A stretch of 64,000 nucleotides of DNA from Cloacibacterium rupense (GCF_014645495.1 NZ_BMLV01000002.1:673191-737190), one strand, 5' to 3'. Numbered from the stretch's first letter, positions 1 through 8,747 are shown. The notes: generated by a model not told the origin, from the letters alone. Made by a program: numbers and translations.

Positions 1-703
1 CAGAAGTTCCACCAATTACTAGAGCTAAATGATAAGGCGGACAAGCTGCTGTTCCTAAATCCATAATTTTCTCACGGATAAATTCTTCTAAAGATTTATC
101 ATTCAGAAGAGATTTTGTTTTTTGATACAAGAACGTTTTGTTGGCAGAACCTCCTCCTTTTGTTAAGAATAAAAATTCATAATAATTTCCTTTTTTAGCA
201 TAAATATCAATCTGTGCAGGAAGATTAGAACCCGAATTTTTCTCATCAAACATCGTTAGAGGAACAATTTGAGAATATCTTAAATTTCTATTTTTGTAAG
301 TATTGTAAATTCCTCGGCTCAAAAATTCTCCGTCATCAACTCCTGTGTAAACATTTTCTCCTTTTTTTGCCATTACAATCGCTGTACCTGTATCTTGACA
401 AGAAGGAAGCGCTCCTTCTACGGCAACTGCTGCGTTTTGCAATAAATTATAAGCTACAAATCTGTCATTATCAGTAGCTTCTGGATCATCTATAATTCTG
501 CGAAGACTTGCCAAATGCTCAGAACGAAGCATAAAAGAAACGTCTTCCATGGCTTTTTCTGCAAGAAGTTCTAGGCCTTTTGGGTCAACGGTTAAGATTT
601 CTCTTTCTCCTAATTGTTCTACTTTTACGTAATCTGAGGTGAGTTTTTTATAAACAGTGTCATCCTTTAGAATAGGATACGGATCTTGATAAATAAAGTC
701 CAT
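1..703 (-). CDS. Class I fumarate hydratase, N-terminal part (runs off window)
   Basis: The visible 234 codons are the N-terminal half of an iron-sulfur (class I) fumarase, which interconverts fumarate and malate in the TCA cycle. Reading begins at ATG 703..701 with [12 protein letters not shown] and stays open to base 1. The CQDTGTA segment carries a conserved cysteine expected to bind the [4Fe-4S] cluster, followed by the SRGIYNTY and [11 protein letters not shown] stretches typical of the family. The 3' half lies outside the window. A tandem 14-bp AT-rich repeat abuts the start. Aconitase, another TCA-cycle Fe-S hydratase, sits at the opposite end of the window but is not linked. Confident family call from conserved segments; the final length is unknown. 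Confidence 0.93.
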   Translation of the reverse strand, partial: MDFIYQDPYPILKDDTVYKKLTSDYVKVEQLGEREILTVDPKGLELLAEKAMEDVSFMLRSEHLASLRRIIDDPEATDNDRFVAYNLLQNAAVAVEGALPSCQDTGTAIVMAKKGENVYTGVDDGEFLSRGIYNTYKNRNLRYSQIVPLTMFDEKNSGSNLPAQIDIYAKKGNYYEFLFLTKGGGSANKTFLYQKTKSLLNDKSLEEFIREKIMDLGTAACPPYHLALVIGGTS

Positions 704-712
704 TTTATTTTT

Positions 713-745
713 GATTTTTCGATTTACAATTTTCGATTTACAATT
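713..745. repeat. Tandem 14-bp word repeat upstream of fumarase
   Basis: Two head-to-tail copies of a TTTTCGATTTACAA word lie immediately before the fumarase start codon. A related word (TTTACAATTTTTGATTTACG) sits immediately before recN at 6372-6395. See the finding on word repeats at start codons. Confidence 0.6.
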
Positions 746-831
746 TTAGTATTCCAAAAAATCTCTGTTTTAGAAAAAATTTAGATAAAAAATTGAATGG
801 TAAATTTACGGATTTTTACCATTTTTAGCAT

Positions 832-857
832 AAAAAAAGCCTCGAAATTTTCGAGGC
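832..857 (-). terminator. Intrinsic terminator of the ABC/DUF5687 operon
   Basis: A GCCTCGA/TCGAGGC hairpin (839-857) is followed, on the minus strand, by seven T residues. It lies 22 nt after the stop codon of the ABC ATPase gene and separates it from the fumarase gene. Confidence 0.85.
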
Positions 858-878
858 AAAAAATGATTTATAATAGGT

Positions 879-1586
879 TTATATGACCACTTGACTGGCA
901 AAATAATTTTCTAATTCTTGCAAGGTTTCTGAGTTAGTTTGTATGTCTTTTACTATAATTCCTTTGTTAATGGCTACAATTCTATTGCAAACTTCTGTAG
1001 TGTGTGCTAGATCGTGGCTAGAAATTAGGAAAGTAATTTGCTCTTTTTGCGACCAATCTTTAATTAGTTTTTTTAATTTAATTTGGGTGGTTGGGTCTAG
1101 GTTGGCAAACGGTTCATCTAGTACAATAATATCTGGTTCGCCAATTAAAGCTCCTACAATCCCTACTTTTTTCATATTTCCTTTAGATAAATCTCTGATG
1201 TATTTCTTCCCATTGAGAATTTCTCCGTTAAAGAAATCTGCAAATTGTCTTAGAAAACTGTCAATTTGTTCTTTTTTCTGATTCCTAAGTTCACCTATGA
1301 AATAGAAATATTCTTCGGGAGTAAGATAACCTATTAAAAAATTTTCATCTATAAACGCTGAAACTTTGCTTTTCCAATGTTCAGATTTTGCCACATTTTC
1401 GCCATCTACTGTAATGCTTCCAGAGCTGGCTTCTATTAAATCTAATAAAAGACTGAAAAGTGTAGTTTTTCCTGCACCATTATTTCCTACCAAACCAAAG
1501 GTTTCTCCTTTTGGGATTTCTAAAGATTCTATATTTAAGACTTTGGTATTTCCGTAGATTTTTGAAAGATTTTGTACTGATATCAT
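879..1586 (-). CDS. ABC transporter ATP-binding protein
   Basis: 235-residue cytoplasmic ATPase subunit of an ABC transporter. Walker A GNNGAGKTT is at residues 34-42, a signature LSKGN at 133-137 and Walker B IIVLDEP at 153-159. The lysine in the signature (LSKGN rather than LSGGQ) is common in ABC-2 type exporters. It starts 18 nt after the DUF5687 gene stop, so the two are very probably one operon and one transporter, with DUF5687 as the membrane half. The substrate cannot be read from sequence. A strong terminator follows. Confidence 0.9.
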   Translation of the reverse strand: MISVQNLSKIYGNTKVLNIESLEIPKGETFGLVGNNGAGKTTLFSLLLDLIEASSGSITVDGENVAKSEHWKSKVSAFIDENFLIGYLTPEEYFYFIGELRNQKKEQIDSFLRQFADFFNGEILNGKKYIRDLSKGNMKKVGIVGALIGEPDIIVLDEPFANLDPTTQIKLKKLIKDWSQKEQITFLISSHDLAHTTEVCNRIVAINKGIIVKDIQTNSETLQELENYFASQVVI

Positions 1587-1604
1587 TTTTTTGTATTTTT
1601 AGAA

Positions 1605-3077
1605 TTAATCATTTTTCTTGAAAGAAGAGATGGCAGAATATTTTTCTTTGATGTAAATTTTTACGATGAAATCAAAGACTTTATCTCTTAGTATAAATCC
1701 TATTGCGCCTATAATAGCAATGGTAAGCATAGCGACAAACATTCCAAAGAAATATTTTAAAACCGCAAAAATCACCATTGGAAACAGCATTTTCGGAATG
1801 GTTAAGAGCATGTTTTTTAGATTAAATTGATTTTTTTCGCCCATAGATTTGGTGGCTGCGTTTAGATCTACAGGATTTTTATTGTAAGCACCACTTAATA
1901 AGGTGAGATGAGAATTAACACCTAAATTGTATAATCCCGCTGCTAAAAAGGTGAGATATAAATCCCAACTGATAAAGGCATAACCAACTGCCAAAACCAT
2001 GCATAGTATTGTTGCCAAATTTACCAACCACCATTTTGCTTCCAAATATTGTTTGTAGGGAACTTTTTGTGTCATCATTAGAGGATAATAAGAACTGTCC
2101 CATGCTGGAACTTTTTGACCAAAAATGAATAAGAACCCACCTGTTACGAAAATCCCCATAAACATTTTCATAAAATCGGTTTGATAGGTTTTAGAAGAAT
2201 AAATTAAAAGTCCGTAAAAAAGAAACATTACGCTTCCTATTACTGCACTTTTTGCGGCTTTACTTCTTTTAATTAATCTAATGTCATTGTTTAAAAAAGC
2301 TCCAAGAGAACCATACTTGTTTAGAAATGCAATGTTTTCTGTTTTTCCTTCTGCTTTTTTTAGTTCTAAGCCTTTATCAAGATAAAAGTTTTTCAAAATA
2401 TATTGATACGTATAATATCCTAAAATGGTAGCAATTGCAATCGGAATTATAAATGCACCAATTGTACTATAAAAACTATAAAAAATGAATTCTGACAGTC
2501 TAGAAATTTCAATGATTTGGTATTTATCTAATAACCAAAGTATTGCAAAAACAATTACAGTTCCGTAGAGCCATCGGTCTTTTCCGTTGATTAAAATATT
2601 GATAAAATTATTGATGTAAAACATCGCGAAAGTCCCTAAAAACCACATCAAAACATGTATTAAACTATAATGATGGTAGAGCATTATACCCGCAAAAGGA
2701 ACCAGAAATAATAAATTTCCCCAATTAAAAAAATTGGTGACAACTTTTAGAAGTGTGTAATTAACGAGTTTTTTCTTCGAAATGTTTTGGGTGAGAAATG
2801 GCTTAATGTTCTGCGTAGGAAGCTGTTGCATAAAATACCTAACCGCCAAATCAAATACTAAATAATACAAAAACCATCTAGAAAGTAGAATGAGTGGGTC
2901 TATATTCATTTCTTTTTTCGCAAAGAAAAATAGGAAAAATGCAGCGCCAACAAAAATAATTGCAAAATTGGCTAATGCAAATAACGAGAAAATCTTCAAA
3001 GCCAGATTAGCCCCGAATTGCGGATTTCTAATGAAATTTTTGATTTCTAATTGTAGCAAACGAAAATACATACTCAT
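1605..3077 (-). CDS. DUF5687 family membrane protein, probable ABC permease
   Basis: 490-residue polytopic membrane protein with about ten hydrophobic segments in two blocks, recognisable as the Bacteroidota DUF5687 family. The family is normally encoded beside an ABC ATPase, as here, and is inferred to be its permease. It starts with MSMYFRLLQLEIKNF; Met3 is an equally possible start. No substrate-specific feature is seen. The recN-tail remnant begins 43 nt upstream of its start codon, so its natural upstream region may have been altered by the insertion described there. Confidence 0.85.
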   Translation of the reverse strand: MSMYFRLLQLEIKNFIRNPQFGANLALKIFSLFALANFAIIFVGAAFFLFFFAKKEMNIDPLILLSRWFLYYLVFDLAVRYFMQQLPTQNIKPFLTQNISKKKLVNYTLLKVVTNFFNWGNLLFLVPFAGIMLYHHYSLIHVLMWFLGTFAMFYINNFINILINGKDRWLYGTVIVFAILWLLDKYQIIEISRLSEFIFYSFYSTIGAFIIPIAIATILGYYTYQYILKNFYLDKGLELKKAEGKTENIAFLNKYGSLGAFLNNDIRLIKRSKAAKSAVIGSVMFLFYGLLIYSSKTYQTDFMKMFMGIFVTGGFLFIFGQKVPAWDSSYYPLMMTQKVPYKQYLEAKWWLVNLATILCMVLAVGYAFISWDLYLTFLAAGLYNLGVNSHLTLLSGAYNKNPVDLNAATKSMGEKNQFNLKNMLLTIPKMLFPMVIFAVLKYFFGMFVAMLTIAIIGAIGFILRDKVFDFIVKIYIKEKYSAISSFKKND

Positions 3078-3119
3078 AGTTTTAATGTATTAGTTTGCAA
3101 TCGCAACTAAACGTTACAT

Positions 3120-3206
3120 TTACAAATTCATCAATTCTTTAGCTTGAAGAATTGCAGCGTCTGTAATTTTACTGCCAGAAAGCAATTGTGCAATTTTGGT
3201 CAATTT
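3120..3206 (-). pseudogene. Displaced duplicate of the recN 3' end (26 homologous codons)
   Basis: Read on the minus strand, 3206..3129 encodes KLTKIAQLLSG... ending AKELM, then NL and a stop at 3122..3120. This matches the C-terminus of intact recN (4804..4727) at 25 of 26 residues and 65 of 78 bases. Twelve of the 13 base differences are synonymous; the only replacement is K for E at the fourth residue. There is no upstream coding sequence or start codon, and homology stops abruptly at 3206/3207. The two tails are direct repeats flanking the zinc-ribbon gene pair, the arrangement left when DNA inserts at a gene's 3' end and brings a replacement end with it. Confidence 0.9.
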
Positions 3207-3219
3207 TAAAAAATAATTA

Positions 3220-3249
3220 TTTGAATGCTCTTAAAAAAAATTATATTTG
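3220..3249 (+). promoter_or_regulatory. Bacteroidota-type promoter for the zinc-ribbon pair
   Basis: TTTG at 3220-3223 and TATATTTG at 3242-3249 are separated by 18 nt, close to the TTTG-N19-TAnnTTTG consensus for the primary sigma factor of this phylum. The -7 box ends 21 nt before the ATG at 3271. The promoter starts only 13 nt beyond the edge of the recN remnant, so it probably arrived with the inserted genes. Confidence 0.7.
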
Positions 3250-3270
3250 TTTTTTAATTAAAATAAAATT

Positions 3271-4113
3271 ATGCTATTCTTTTTTGGAGTAAATAAATCT
3301 AAGCTAAAAAACCATTTTTTGTTAAACAATTGCATATGTCCCCATTGCAATAATGCAAATACTCTTACGACACAAACACACGCTAAATACTTTCATTTTT
3401 TCTTTTTCCCAATATTTCCTTTATCTAAAACAACTACAGCTACTTGCAGTCATTGTAGATTACATCTACAAGAAGATAATTTTACAGAAGAAATGAAAAG
3501 AGTTTATCAAAATCAAGAAACTCTAAATCCTAATACTAGACCAATATGGCATGGTTGCGGGTGTTTTATTATTCTTTCTTTTATAGCGTTGTCATTAATT
3601 TCGGGAATCTTTGCGTATTTTACTTATGATAAAGAAAATAGTAATTCATCAGAAAAAGCAGATTCATTTTCTTTCAATTATTTAAATGATTTAGATAGCT
3701 TAACTATTAATCCAAAACTAAAAAATGATACGATTTCCTTAGAAGCAAAAGATTGTCTGGATGAATTTTTAGCTGGAATTGTAAATACAGATAGAATAGA
3801 ATATTATAGTAAACAAAAAGGCAATAACATCCTCTTAATTGTCAAAATATCTGACATAAAAAAGATTAAAAGTAATACTAGAAAAGAAATTCTTAATTAT
3901 CTGTATGATTGGTTTTCAATGGATGAAAATTTTAAAAATAAAAAATTCTATATTGCAATTGAGGGACAGTGGAATACCGTTTTGATTTCTACGCCAAAAG
4001 GTGTTGATGATGATGGGAAATATGCAAATACAGATTTACTAGATAATTTTTATAAAGAAAATACACCAGTAAAAGATACTTTAAACATAACCATAAAAAA
4101 ACAAAAAAAATGA
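3271..4113 (+). CDS. Zinc-ribbon, single-span membrane protein (first of pair)
   Basis: 280 residues. The N-terminal 70 or so residues form a zinc ribbon with two CxxC knuckles, CPHC and CSHC, separated by an aromatic KYFHFFFFPIFPLSKT stretch; this resembles the zinc_ribbon_15 type found in small bacterial membrane proteins. An unusual GCGC motif precedes one transmembrane segment (about residues 97-117). The remaining 160 residues are charged, lysine/aspartate-rich and of no family I recognise. Its stop overlaps the start of the next gene (ATGA), so the two are translationally coupled. Both lie between duplicated recN ends and look acquired. Function unknown; I do not assign one. Confidence 0.75.
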   Translation: MLFFFGVNKSKLKNHFLLNNCICPHCNNANTLTTQTHAKYFHFFFFPIFPLSKTTTATCSHCRLHLQEDNFTEEMKRVYQNQETLNPNTRPIWHGCGCFIILSFIALSLISGIFAYFTYDKENSNSSEKADSFSFNYLNDLDSLTINPKLKNDTISLEAKDCLDEFLAGIVNTDRIEYYSKQKGNNILLIVKISDIKKIKSNTRKEILNYLYDWFSMDENFKNKKFYIAIEGQWNTVLISTPKGVDDDGKYANTDLLDNFYKENTPVKDTLNITIKKQKK

Positions 4114-4721
4114 GGATAGGGATTTTTAAAAGAGATGTGCTTTCAAAACCTTTGACAAATATAGAGTGCCCGCATTGCAAACAAAATAATACATTAAGAA
4201 TTGATGTAGCTCATCATTTTTTCAACTTAGGATTACCAATATTTCCCACTGGTAAAACTTATACTGTTACGTGTAATCAATGTAAAAAAGTATTCAAACC
4301 TCATCAGCTTTATGCTAGAATTACAAATATTACAAATAGAATTGTTGATAACACTAAGTACTCTTTATGGATGTATAGTTTTTTAATAATTATGGGAATT
4401 TTAGTTCCTGTAATTTTATTAAAAGATTATAACAGAAGAAAAGATAATAGCTCTAAAATTAATAATCCTGAAATTGGTGACTCATATCCAATTGAGGTAT
4501 ATAAAGATTCTTATTCTGTATATAAAGTAATAAAAGCAAGTAAGGATAGTGTTTATTTTGTGACTAGTAATTTTTCTACAGATTATGCAGGAATAGACGA
4601 ATTGCAGAAAACTGATGAGAGCCAATATTCTGATTATATAGTAGTATATTCTAAAGAAGAATTAGAAAAGATGAATTCTAACGATAAAATTCAAGAAATA
4701 GTAAGAGAAAAAAATCACTGA
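4110..4721 (+). CDS. Zinc-ribbon, single-span membrane protein (second of pair)
   Basis: 203 residues, a shorter paralogue of the preceding gene. CPHC and CNQC knuckles flank an HHFFNLGLPIFPTGKT loop, a transmembrane segment lies at about residues 88-106, and a roughly 95-residue charged C-terminal domain follows that is not similar by eye to the C-terminal domain of its partner. It starts within an ATGA overlap with the first gene. Its 3' end overlaps the convergent recN 3' end by 7 nt, meaning that the stop codon region of the current recN and of this gene are physically joined. Shared N-termini and different C-termini suggest a common anchoring or sensing module with divergent effector domains; that is inference. 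Confidence 0.72.
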   Translation: MRIGIFKRDVLSKPLTNIECPHCKQNNTLRIDVAHHFFNLGLPIFPTGKTYTVTCNQCKKVFKPHQLYARITNITNRIVDNTKYSLWMYSFLIIMGILVPVILLKDYNRRKDNSSKINNPEIGDSYPIEVYKDSYSVYKVIKASKDSVYFVTSNFSTDYAGIDELQKTDESQYSDYIVVYSKEELEKMNSNDKIQEIVREKNH

Positions 4722-6370
4722 TATCTCATTAATTCTTTTGCCTGTAAAATGGCGGCGTCTGTAATTTTGCTTCCAGAAAGCAATTGTGCAATTTCTGTTA
4801 GTTTTTCTTCTTGATTTAGCGGAAGAATTTGTGTTTGCGTTTTACCAGCAATATCAGATTTAAGAACTTTATAATTATCGTTTCCTTTTGCGGCAACTTG
4901 TGCCAAGTGTGTAATTACGATCAGTTGCATATTTTCTGCCATTTCCTGCATTACGTTACCGATTTCGTCTGCAATTCTACCAGAAACACCTGTGTCTATT
5001 TCGTCTAAAATCAAGGTAGGAAGTTCTGCATTTTCTGCCATTAATTTCTTAATGGCAAGCATTACTCTACTTCTTTCTCCGCCAGAAATAGCGGATTGAA
5101 TCGGCTTCAAAGGAAATCCAGAATTCGCTTGAAATAATAATTGAATTTTCTCTTTTCCAAATAAAACGAAATCTTTAGTTGAAGTAAGTTCTACTTCTAA
5201 CTTTGCTTTTTCTAAACCCAATTGTTGGAGAAGATTTTCTATTTTATTTTTGAAAATAGGGATTGCTTTTTCTCTATTTTTGGTTAAGATTTTGGCTTGT
5301 TTTTCTAATGAATTTTCAAGGGAAATAATTTCTTTTTCTAATGAAGAAATTTTAGTTTCTAAATCGAGGAAAGAACTTTGCTCAGCAGAAAGTTCATTCT
5401 TAATCAGAAGCAAATCTTCAATTTCAGAAACTTTATGCTTTAAAAAGAGCGCATTTATTCTATCATTTTGCTCTTGCAATGCCAATAAATTTTCTGGATT
5501 GGTATCTATGTTCTCCGCTTCGTTTTGCAATTGAAAAAGCGTGTCTTTTAATTCTATATAATTTTCCTCAAACCTTTGATTGATTTCGGAAAACTGTAAA
5601 GACAATTCTGCAATTTTATTGAGTTTGTTCTTGATGTCATACAAACTGTCAAAAACACCAATTTCATCTTGGTCTGTTCTTGCAAAAATCTGAGCCAAAA
5701 GTTCTGAAATGGTTCCTTTGTTTTCAGCCAAAGAAATCTGACTTTGAAGCAATTCGAAATTTACATTTTCTAGGTTGGCAGCTTCTAATTCTTCTAGTAA
5801 AAACTGTTTGTAATCACTTTCTTTATTGCCTTCGGAAAGTTGATCTTTCAGTTTTTCTACTTCTTTTTTTAATTGCAGAAGTTCAGCAAAATCTCTTTGA
5901 TAGTTTTCTATCAAATTTTTATTTTCAGAAAGTCCGTCTATAATTTTGAACTGATAGGCTTCGCTAAACAAATTAGACGTTTCAAACTGAGAGTGTATGT
6001 CTACCAGTTTTTCTGCTAATTCTTTTAAAATATCTAGCGTAACAGGCACATCGTTTACAAAAGCTCTAGATTTTCCACTAGGCAAGATTTCTCTTCTGAT
6101 GATGGTGTTTTCATCAAAATCCAAGTCATTTTCAATGAAGAAGTTTTGTAAATTTTTAGAAATTTTAAACTCAGTTTCAACAATGCTTTTTGATTCTAAA
6201 TCTGCAAAATTCTTCAAATCTGCTCTTTCGCCCATAATCAAACGAAGCGCGCCCAAAATAATAGATTTTCCTGCGCCTGTTTCTCCGGTAATGACTTGCA
6301 AACCTTCCTGAAGATGAATCTCCAGTTGGTCTATCAGAGCAAAATTTTGAATAAATATTCGGTTGAGCAT
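4715..6370 (-). CDS. recN: DNA repair protein RecN
   Basis: 551-residue SMC-like ATPase that acts in double-strand break repair. Walker A GETGAGKS is at residues 29-36, the long central region (about 150-370) is coiled coil, and the C-terminal ATPase half has the ISGGERSRVMLAIK signature and LILDEIDTG Walker B. Length and N-terminus (MLNRIFIQNFALI) are normal. The last codons overlap the convergent zinc-ribbon gene by 7 nt, and a second, diverged copy of its C-terminus lies 1.6 kb downstream at 3120-3206, so the present 3' end may be a replacement. Upstream lies the DUF4835 gene, the usual flavobacterial neighbour. Confidence 0.96.
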   Translation of the reverse strand: MLNRIFIQNFALIDQLEIHLQEGLQVITGETGAGKSIILGALRLIMGERADLKNFADLESKSIVETEFKISKNLQNFFIENDLDFDENTIIRREILPSGKSRAFVNDVPVTLDILKELAEKLVDIHSQFETSNLFSEAYQFKIIDGLSENKNLIENYQRDFAELLQLKKEVEKLKDQLSEGNKESDYKQFLLEELEAANLENVNFELLQSQISLAENKGTISELLAQIFARTDQDEIGVFDSLYDIKNKLNKIAELSLQFSEINQRFEENYIELKDTLFQLQNEAENIDTNPENLLALQEQNDRINALFLKHKVSEIEDLLLIKNELSAEQSSFLDLETKISSLEKEIISLENSLEKQAKILTKNREKAIPIFKNKIENLLQQLGLEKAKLEVELTSTKDFVLFGKEKIQLLFQANSGFPLKPIQSAISGGERSRVMLAIKKLMAENAELPTLILDEIDTGVSGRIADEIGNVMQEMAENMQLIVITHLAQVAAKGNDNYKVLKSDIAGKTQTQILPLNQEEKLTEIAQLLSGSKITDAAILQAKELMRYQ

Positions 6371-6426
6371 TTTAGAATTTACAATTTTTGATTTACGATT
6401 CTGCGGTTATAAAATTCCGAAGCGTA

Positions 6427-6466
6427 AATTTATAACATTAATTGTTAATTTATAACATTATCAATT
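6427..6466. repeat. Two tandem 20-bp units between porD-like gene and recN
   Basis: AATTTATAACATTA occurs at 6427-6440 and again at 6447-6460, each followed by six AT-rich bases, giving a 20-bp period. It lies in the 129-nt gap between the DUF4835 gene and recN. No function is evident. Confidence 0.5.
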
Positions 6467-6499
6467 ATTAGATGAAGAAAAAATATCAGTCAAAAAAGG

Positions 6500-7402
6500 T
6501 TAATTCCATTTGTTCCATTTAGAATCAGAATCTTTCGGAGAGAAGGTATTCATTAATTGTTTTAGATCAGACATATTCACAGAGCCATTGTTGTTAGAGT
6601 TGAAAATATTGAAGATTTCATCTTTTTTACTGTCAATGAGAATGTTAAAAGGATAATTCATTTGGAAATTACTTTCATAAAATTTCAATTTCATGATTTC
6701 ATTGGCAATGATTTGTTTTGTAGAAATTTGGTCTGCTTTTGCTAGATTATCTAAGCCCATTCTGTGATAATTGTAATAAAAATTTCTAATCGTAGAATTT
6801 TGTTCAGAAAGTATGGTGGTGATTAGAGAGCCTCTAGTTCTAGGGCTATCCATTTGAGACCAACCGCTATAGTTTTGATTTTGAGAGTTTTGGGTGATTT
6901 GCATGGCTTTGTCAAAGAATGGAGTTCCTCCTTTCATTTGGAAAGTGTCTGCGTCATAACCTAGAATTAGATAGACATAAAAACTCAAAACATCAATTAA
7001 ATTTTTACCTGAAAACTGTCTTTCGTTGAAAATCATATTTTGATTTTCTAAATATTGGAAAGAAAAATTGGTGTCATTAATGTTAAGAATTGGGGTTTCG
7101 TACTGAGAACCAAAAACTGGGCGCACAGATTGTACCACCAGAGTTCCTTTAAAGTTATTTCCTGTTTTTTCTGTTAATACAATCGCGAAACTGCATTTTA
7201 TTTTTTCAAAATTTTGTAATTTTTTTCCAGTCCAACTTGTATTGTTGATAAAGTCTTTCAGACTCTTTTCCAAAGTTCTATAGAGTTGTAAGTTGCTACC
7301 GCCTAATTGTTGGTAATTGACCTGAACCTGAGCATTGAGTTCTTGTGCAAAGCTAAAATTGCAAAAAATGAGTAGGCTAAATAGGTAAAGTAGTTTTTTC
7401 AT
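6500..7402 (-). CDS. porD: DUF4835 family secreted protein (PorD-like)
   Basis: 300-residue protein with a cleavable signal peptide (MKKLLYLFSLLIFCNFSFAQ, cleavage expected after FAQ), so probably periplasmic. The body matches the Bacteroidota DUF4835 family, including LVVQSVRPVFGS, ILGYDADTF and FYYNYHRMGLDNLA segments. Members are annotated in some databases as type IX secretion component PorD; I repeat that name as family-level knowledge, not something shown here. It is 34 nt downstream of coaBC and upstream of recN, the conserved order in Flavobacteriia. Confidence 0.82.
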   Translation of the reverse strand: MKKLLYLFSLLIFCNFSFAQELNAQVQVNYQQLGGSNLQLYRTLEKSLKDFINNTSWTGKKLQNFEKIKCSFAIVLTEKTGNNFKGTLVVQSVRPVFGSQYETPILNINDTNFSFQYLENQNMIFNERQFSGKNLIDVLSFYVYLILGYDADTFQMKGGTPFFDKAMQITQNSQNQNYSGWSQMDSPRTRGSLITTILSEQNSTIRNFYYNYHRMGLDNLAKADQISTKQIIANEIMKLKFYESNFQMNYPFNILIDSKKDEIFNIFNSNNNGSVNMSDLKQLMNTFSPKDSDSKWNKWN

Positions 7403-7436
7403 TCAGTTTATATTCGTTTTTTAGAAACGTAGTTTT

Positions 7437-8642
7437 TCAAGATTTATTGAACTTTTCTTCCACGAAATTCAAAATGTCTTTCGCCACTTCTTCTTTTGAT
7501 TTTAAGGAAAATTCTTTTTGTTCAGTTTTGGTTATAATCTTGATTTTATTGGTATCTTTTTGAAAGCCAGCGCCTTCATCTTTTAAGGAATTGAGAACAA
7601 TCATATCTAGATTTTTCTTTTCTAATTTTCCTTTGGCATTTTCTTCTTCATTTTGGGTTTCTAAGGCAAAACCTACCAAAAATTGATGTGATTTTTCTTC
7701 GCCCATTGTTTTTAAAATGTCTGGATTTTTTACCAATTCTATGGTGAATTCTGCATCAGATTTTTTAATTTTTTCTTGGGCAACGAATTTCGGGGTATAA
7801 TCTGCTACTGCAGCACTCATTATAGCAATGTCTGTGTTTTTGTAAAATTTAAAAACTTCGTCAAACATTTCTTTGGCAGAAGTAACTTTATGAATTTCAA
7901 TGTTTTTGTTGTTCGTTTTCTGAGCGGTTGGTCCAGAAATTAGAATAACTTTTGCGCCTCGTTTTTCGGCTTCTTCGGCAATAGAAAATCCCATTTTTCC
8001 TGAAGAATGGTTGCCTATAAATCTTACAGGATCTATTGCTTCATAAGTAGGGCCTGCTGTAATGAGAACTGTTTTACCTTCTAATGTTTTTGACTTTGAA
8101 ACCGAAAAAAAATCTTCAATTTTTTGTAAAATAGTTTTGTTTTCTGCTAACCTTCCTTGCCCAATTAATCCAGAAGCCAATTCGCCAAATTCAGCAGGAA
8201 TGACATGATGCCCAGATTTTTCTGCTTTTTCTAAATTTTCTTGGGTTGATGGATGTGCATACATGTCTAAATCCATTGCCGGAGCTATAAAAACTGGACA
8301 TTTGGCAGACATATAAGTTGCAATTACCAAATTATCACAAATCCCGTGAACCATTTTTGCTAAAGTATTAGCAGTGCAAGGCGCAATGACTAAAACATCT
8401 GCCCATAATCCTAGTTCTACGTGTGAGTTCCACGTTCCGTTTTGGTCATAAAAATCTGAAAAAACTGGGTTTTTTGATAATGTAGAAAGGGTAACTTTAG
8501 AAACGAAATTCTCAGCAGAAGGTGTAAGTATTACTTTTACTTCAGCGCCTTTTTTTATAAAATCTCTCACTAGGTAATTCATTTTGTAAGCAGCAATTCC
8601 GCCAGAAATTGCCAATAGAATTTTTTTACCTTTTAGAGCCAT
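7437..8642 (-). CDS. coaBC: Bifunctional phosphopantothenoylcysteine decarboxylase / phosphopantothenate-cysteine ligase
   Basis: 401 residues, normal full length. The N-terminal flavoprotein CoaC half (about 1-180) contains SHVELGLWADVLVIAPCTANTLAKM and the catalytic PAMDLDM segment. The C-terminal CoaB half begins around TVLITAGPTYEAIDPVRFIGN (residues 190-210) and contains the AAVADY and KKSDAEFTIEL segments. Together they convert 4'-phosphopantothenate and cysteine to 4'-phosphopantetheine in coenzyme A synthesis. A terminator separates it from rpoZ upstream, so it likely has its own promoter, with the PorD-like gene and recN behind it. Confidence 0.96.
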   Translation of the reverse strand: MALKGKKILLAISGGIAAYKMNYLVRDFIKKGAEVKVILTPSAENFVSKVTLSTLSKNPVFSDFYDQNGTWNSHVELGLWADVLVIAPCTANTLAKMVHGICDNLVIATYMSAKCPVFIAPAMDLDMYAHPSTQENLEKAEKSGHHVIPAEFGELASGLIGQGRLAENKTILQKIEDFFSVSKSKTLEGKTVLITAGPTYEAIDPVRFIGNHSSGKMGFSIAEEAEKRGAKVILISGPTAQKTNNKNIEIHKVTSAKEMFDEVFKFYKNTDIAIMSAAVADYTPKFVAQEKIKKSDAEFTIELVKNPDILKTMGEEKSHQFLVGFALETQNEEENAKGKLEKKNLDMIVLNSLKDEGAGFQKDTNKIKIITKTEQKEFSLKSKEEVAKDILNFVEEKFNKS

Positions 8643-8696
8643 AATTTTAATTGTTTTAAGAAAACGAATTTATTGATTTTTTTTGAATTTTATGAA

Positions 8697-8728
8697 TAAA
8701 AAAAATCACAGAAAACTCTGTGATTTTT
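8697..8728 (-). terminator. Terminator after rpoZ
   Basis: The perfect stem ATCACAGA/TCTGTGAT (8705-8712 with 8717-8724), extended by A/T pairs, is followed on the minus strand by a T-rich run. It ends the bamD-rpoZ transcript 20 nt after the rpoZ stop. Confidence 0.85.
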
Positions 8729-8747
8729 ATATGAATAAGAAATTTTC

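Noticed and set aside
3120-3206. recN tail copy as an independent small gene
   Set aside because: No start codon at its 5' edge, homology starts mid-protein and it ends with a shifted C-terminus; it is a remnant.
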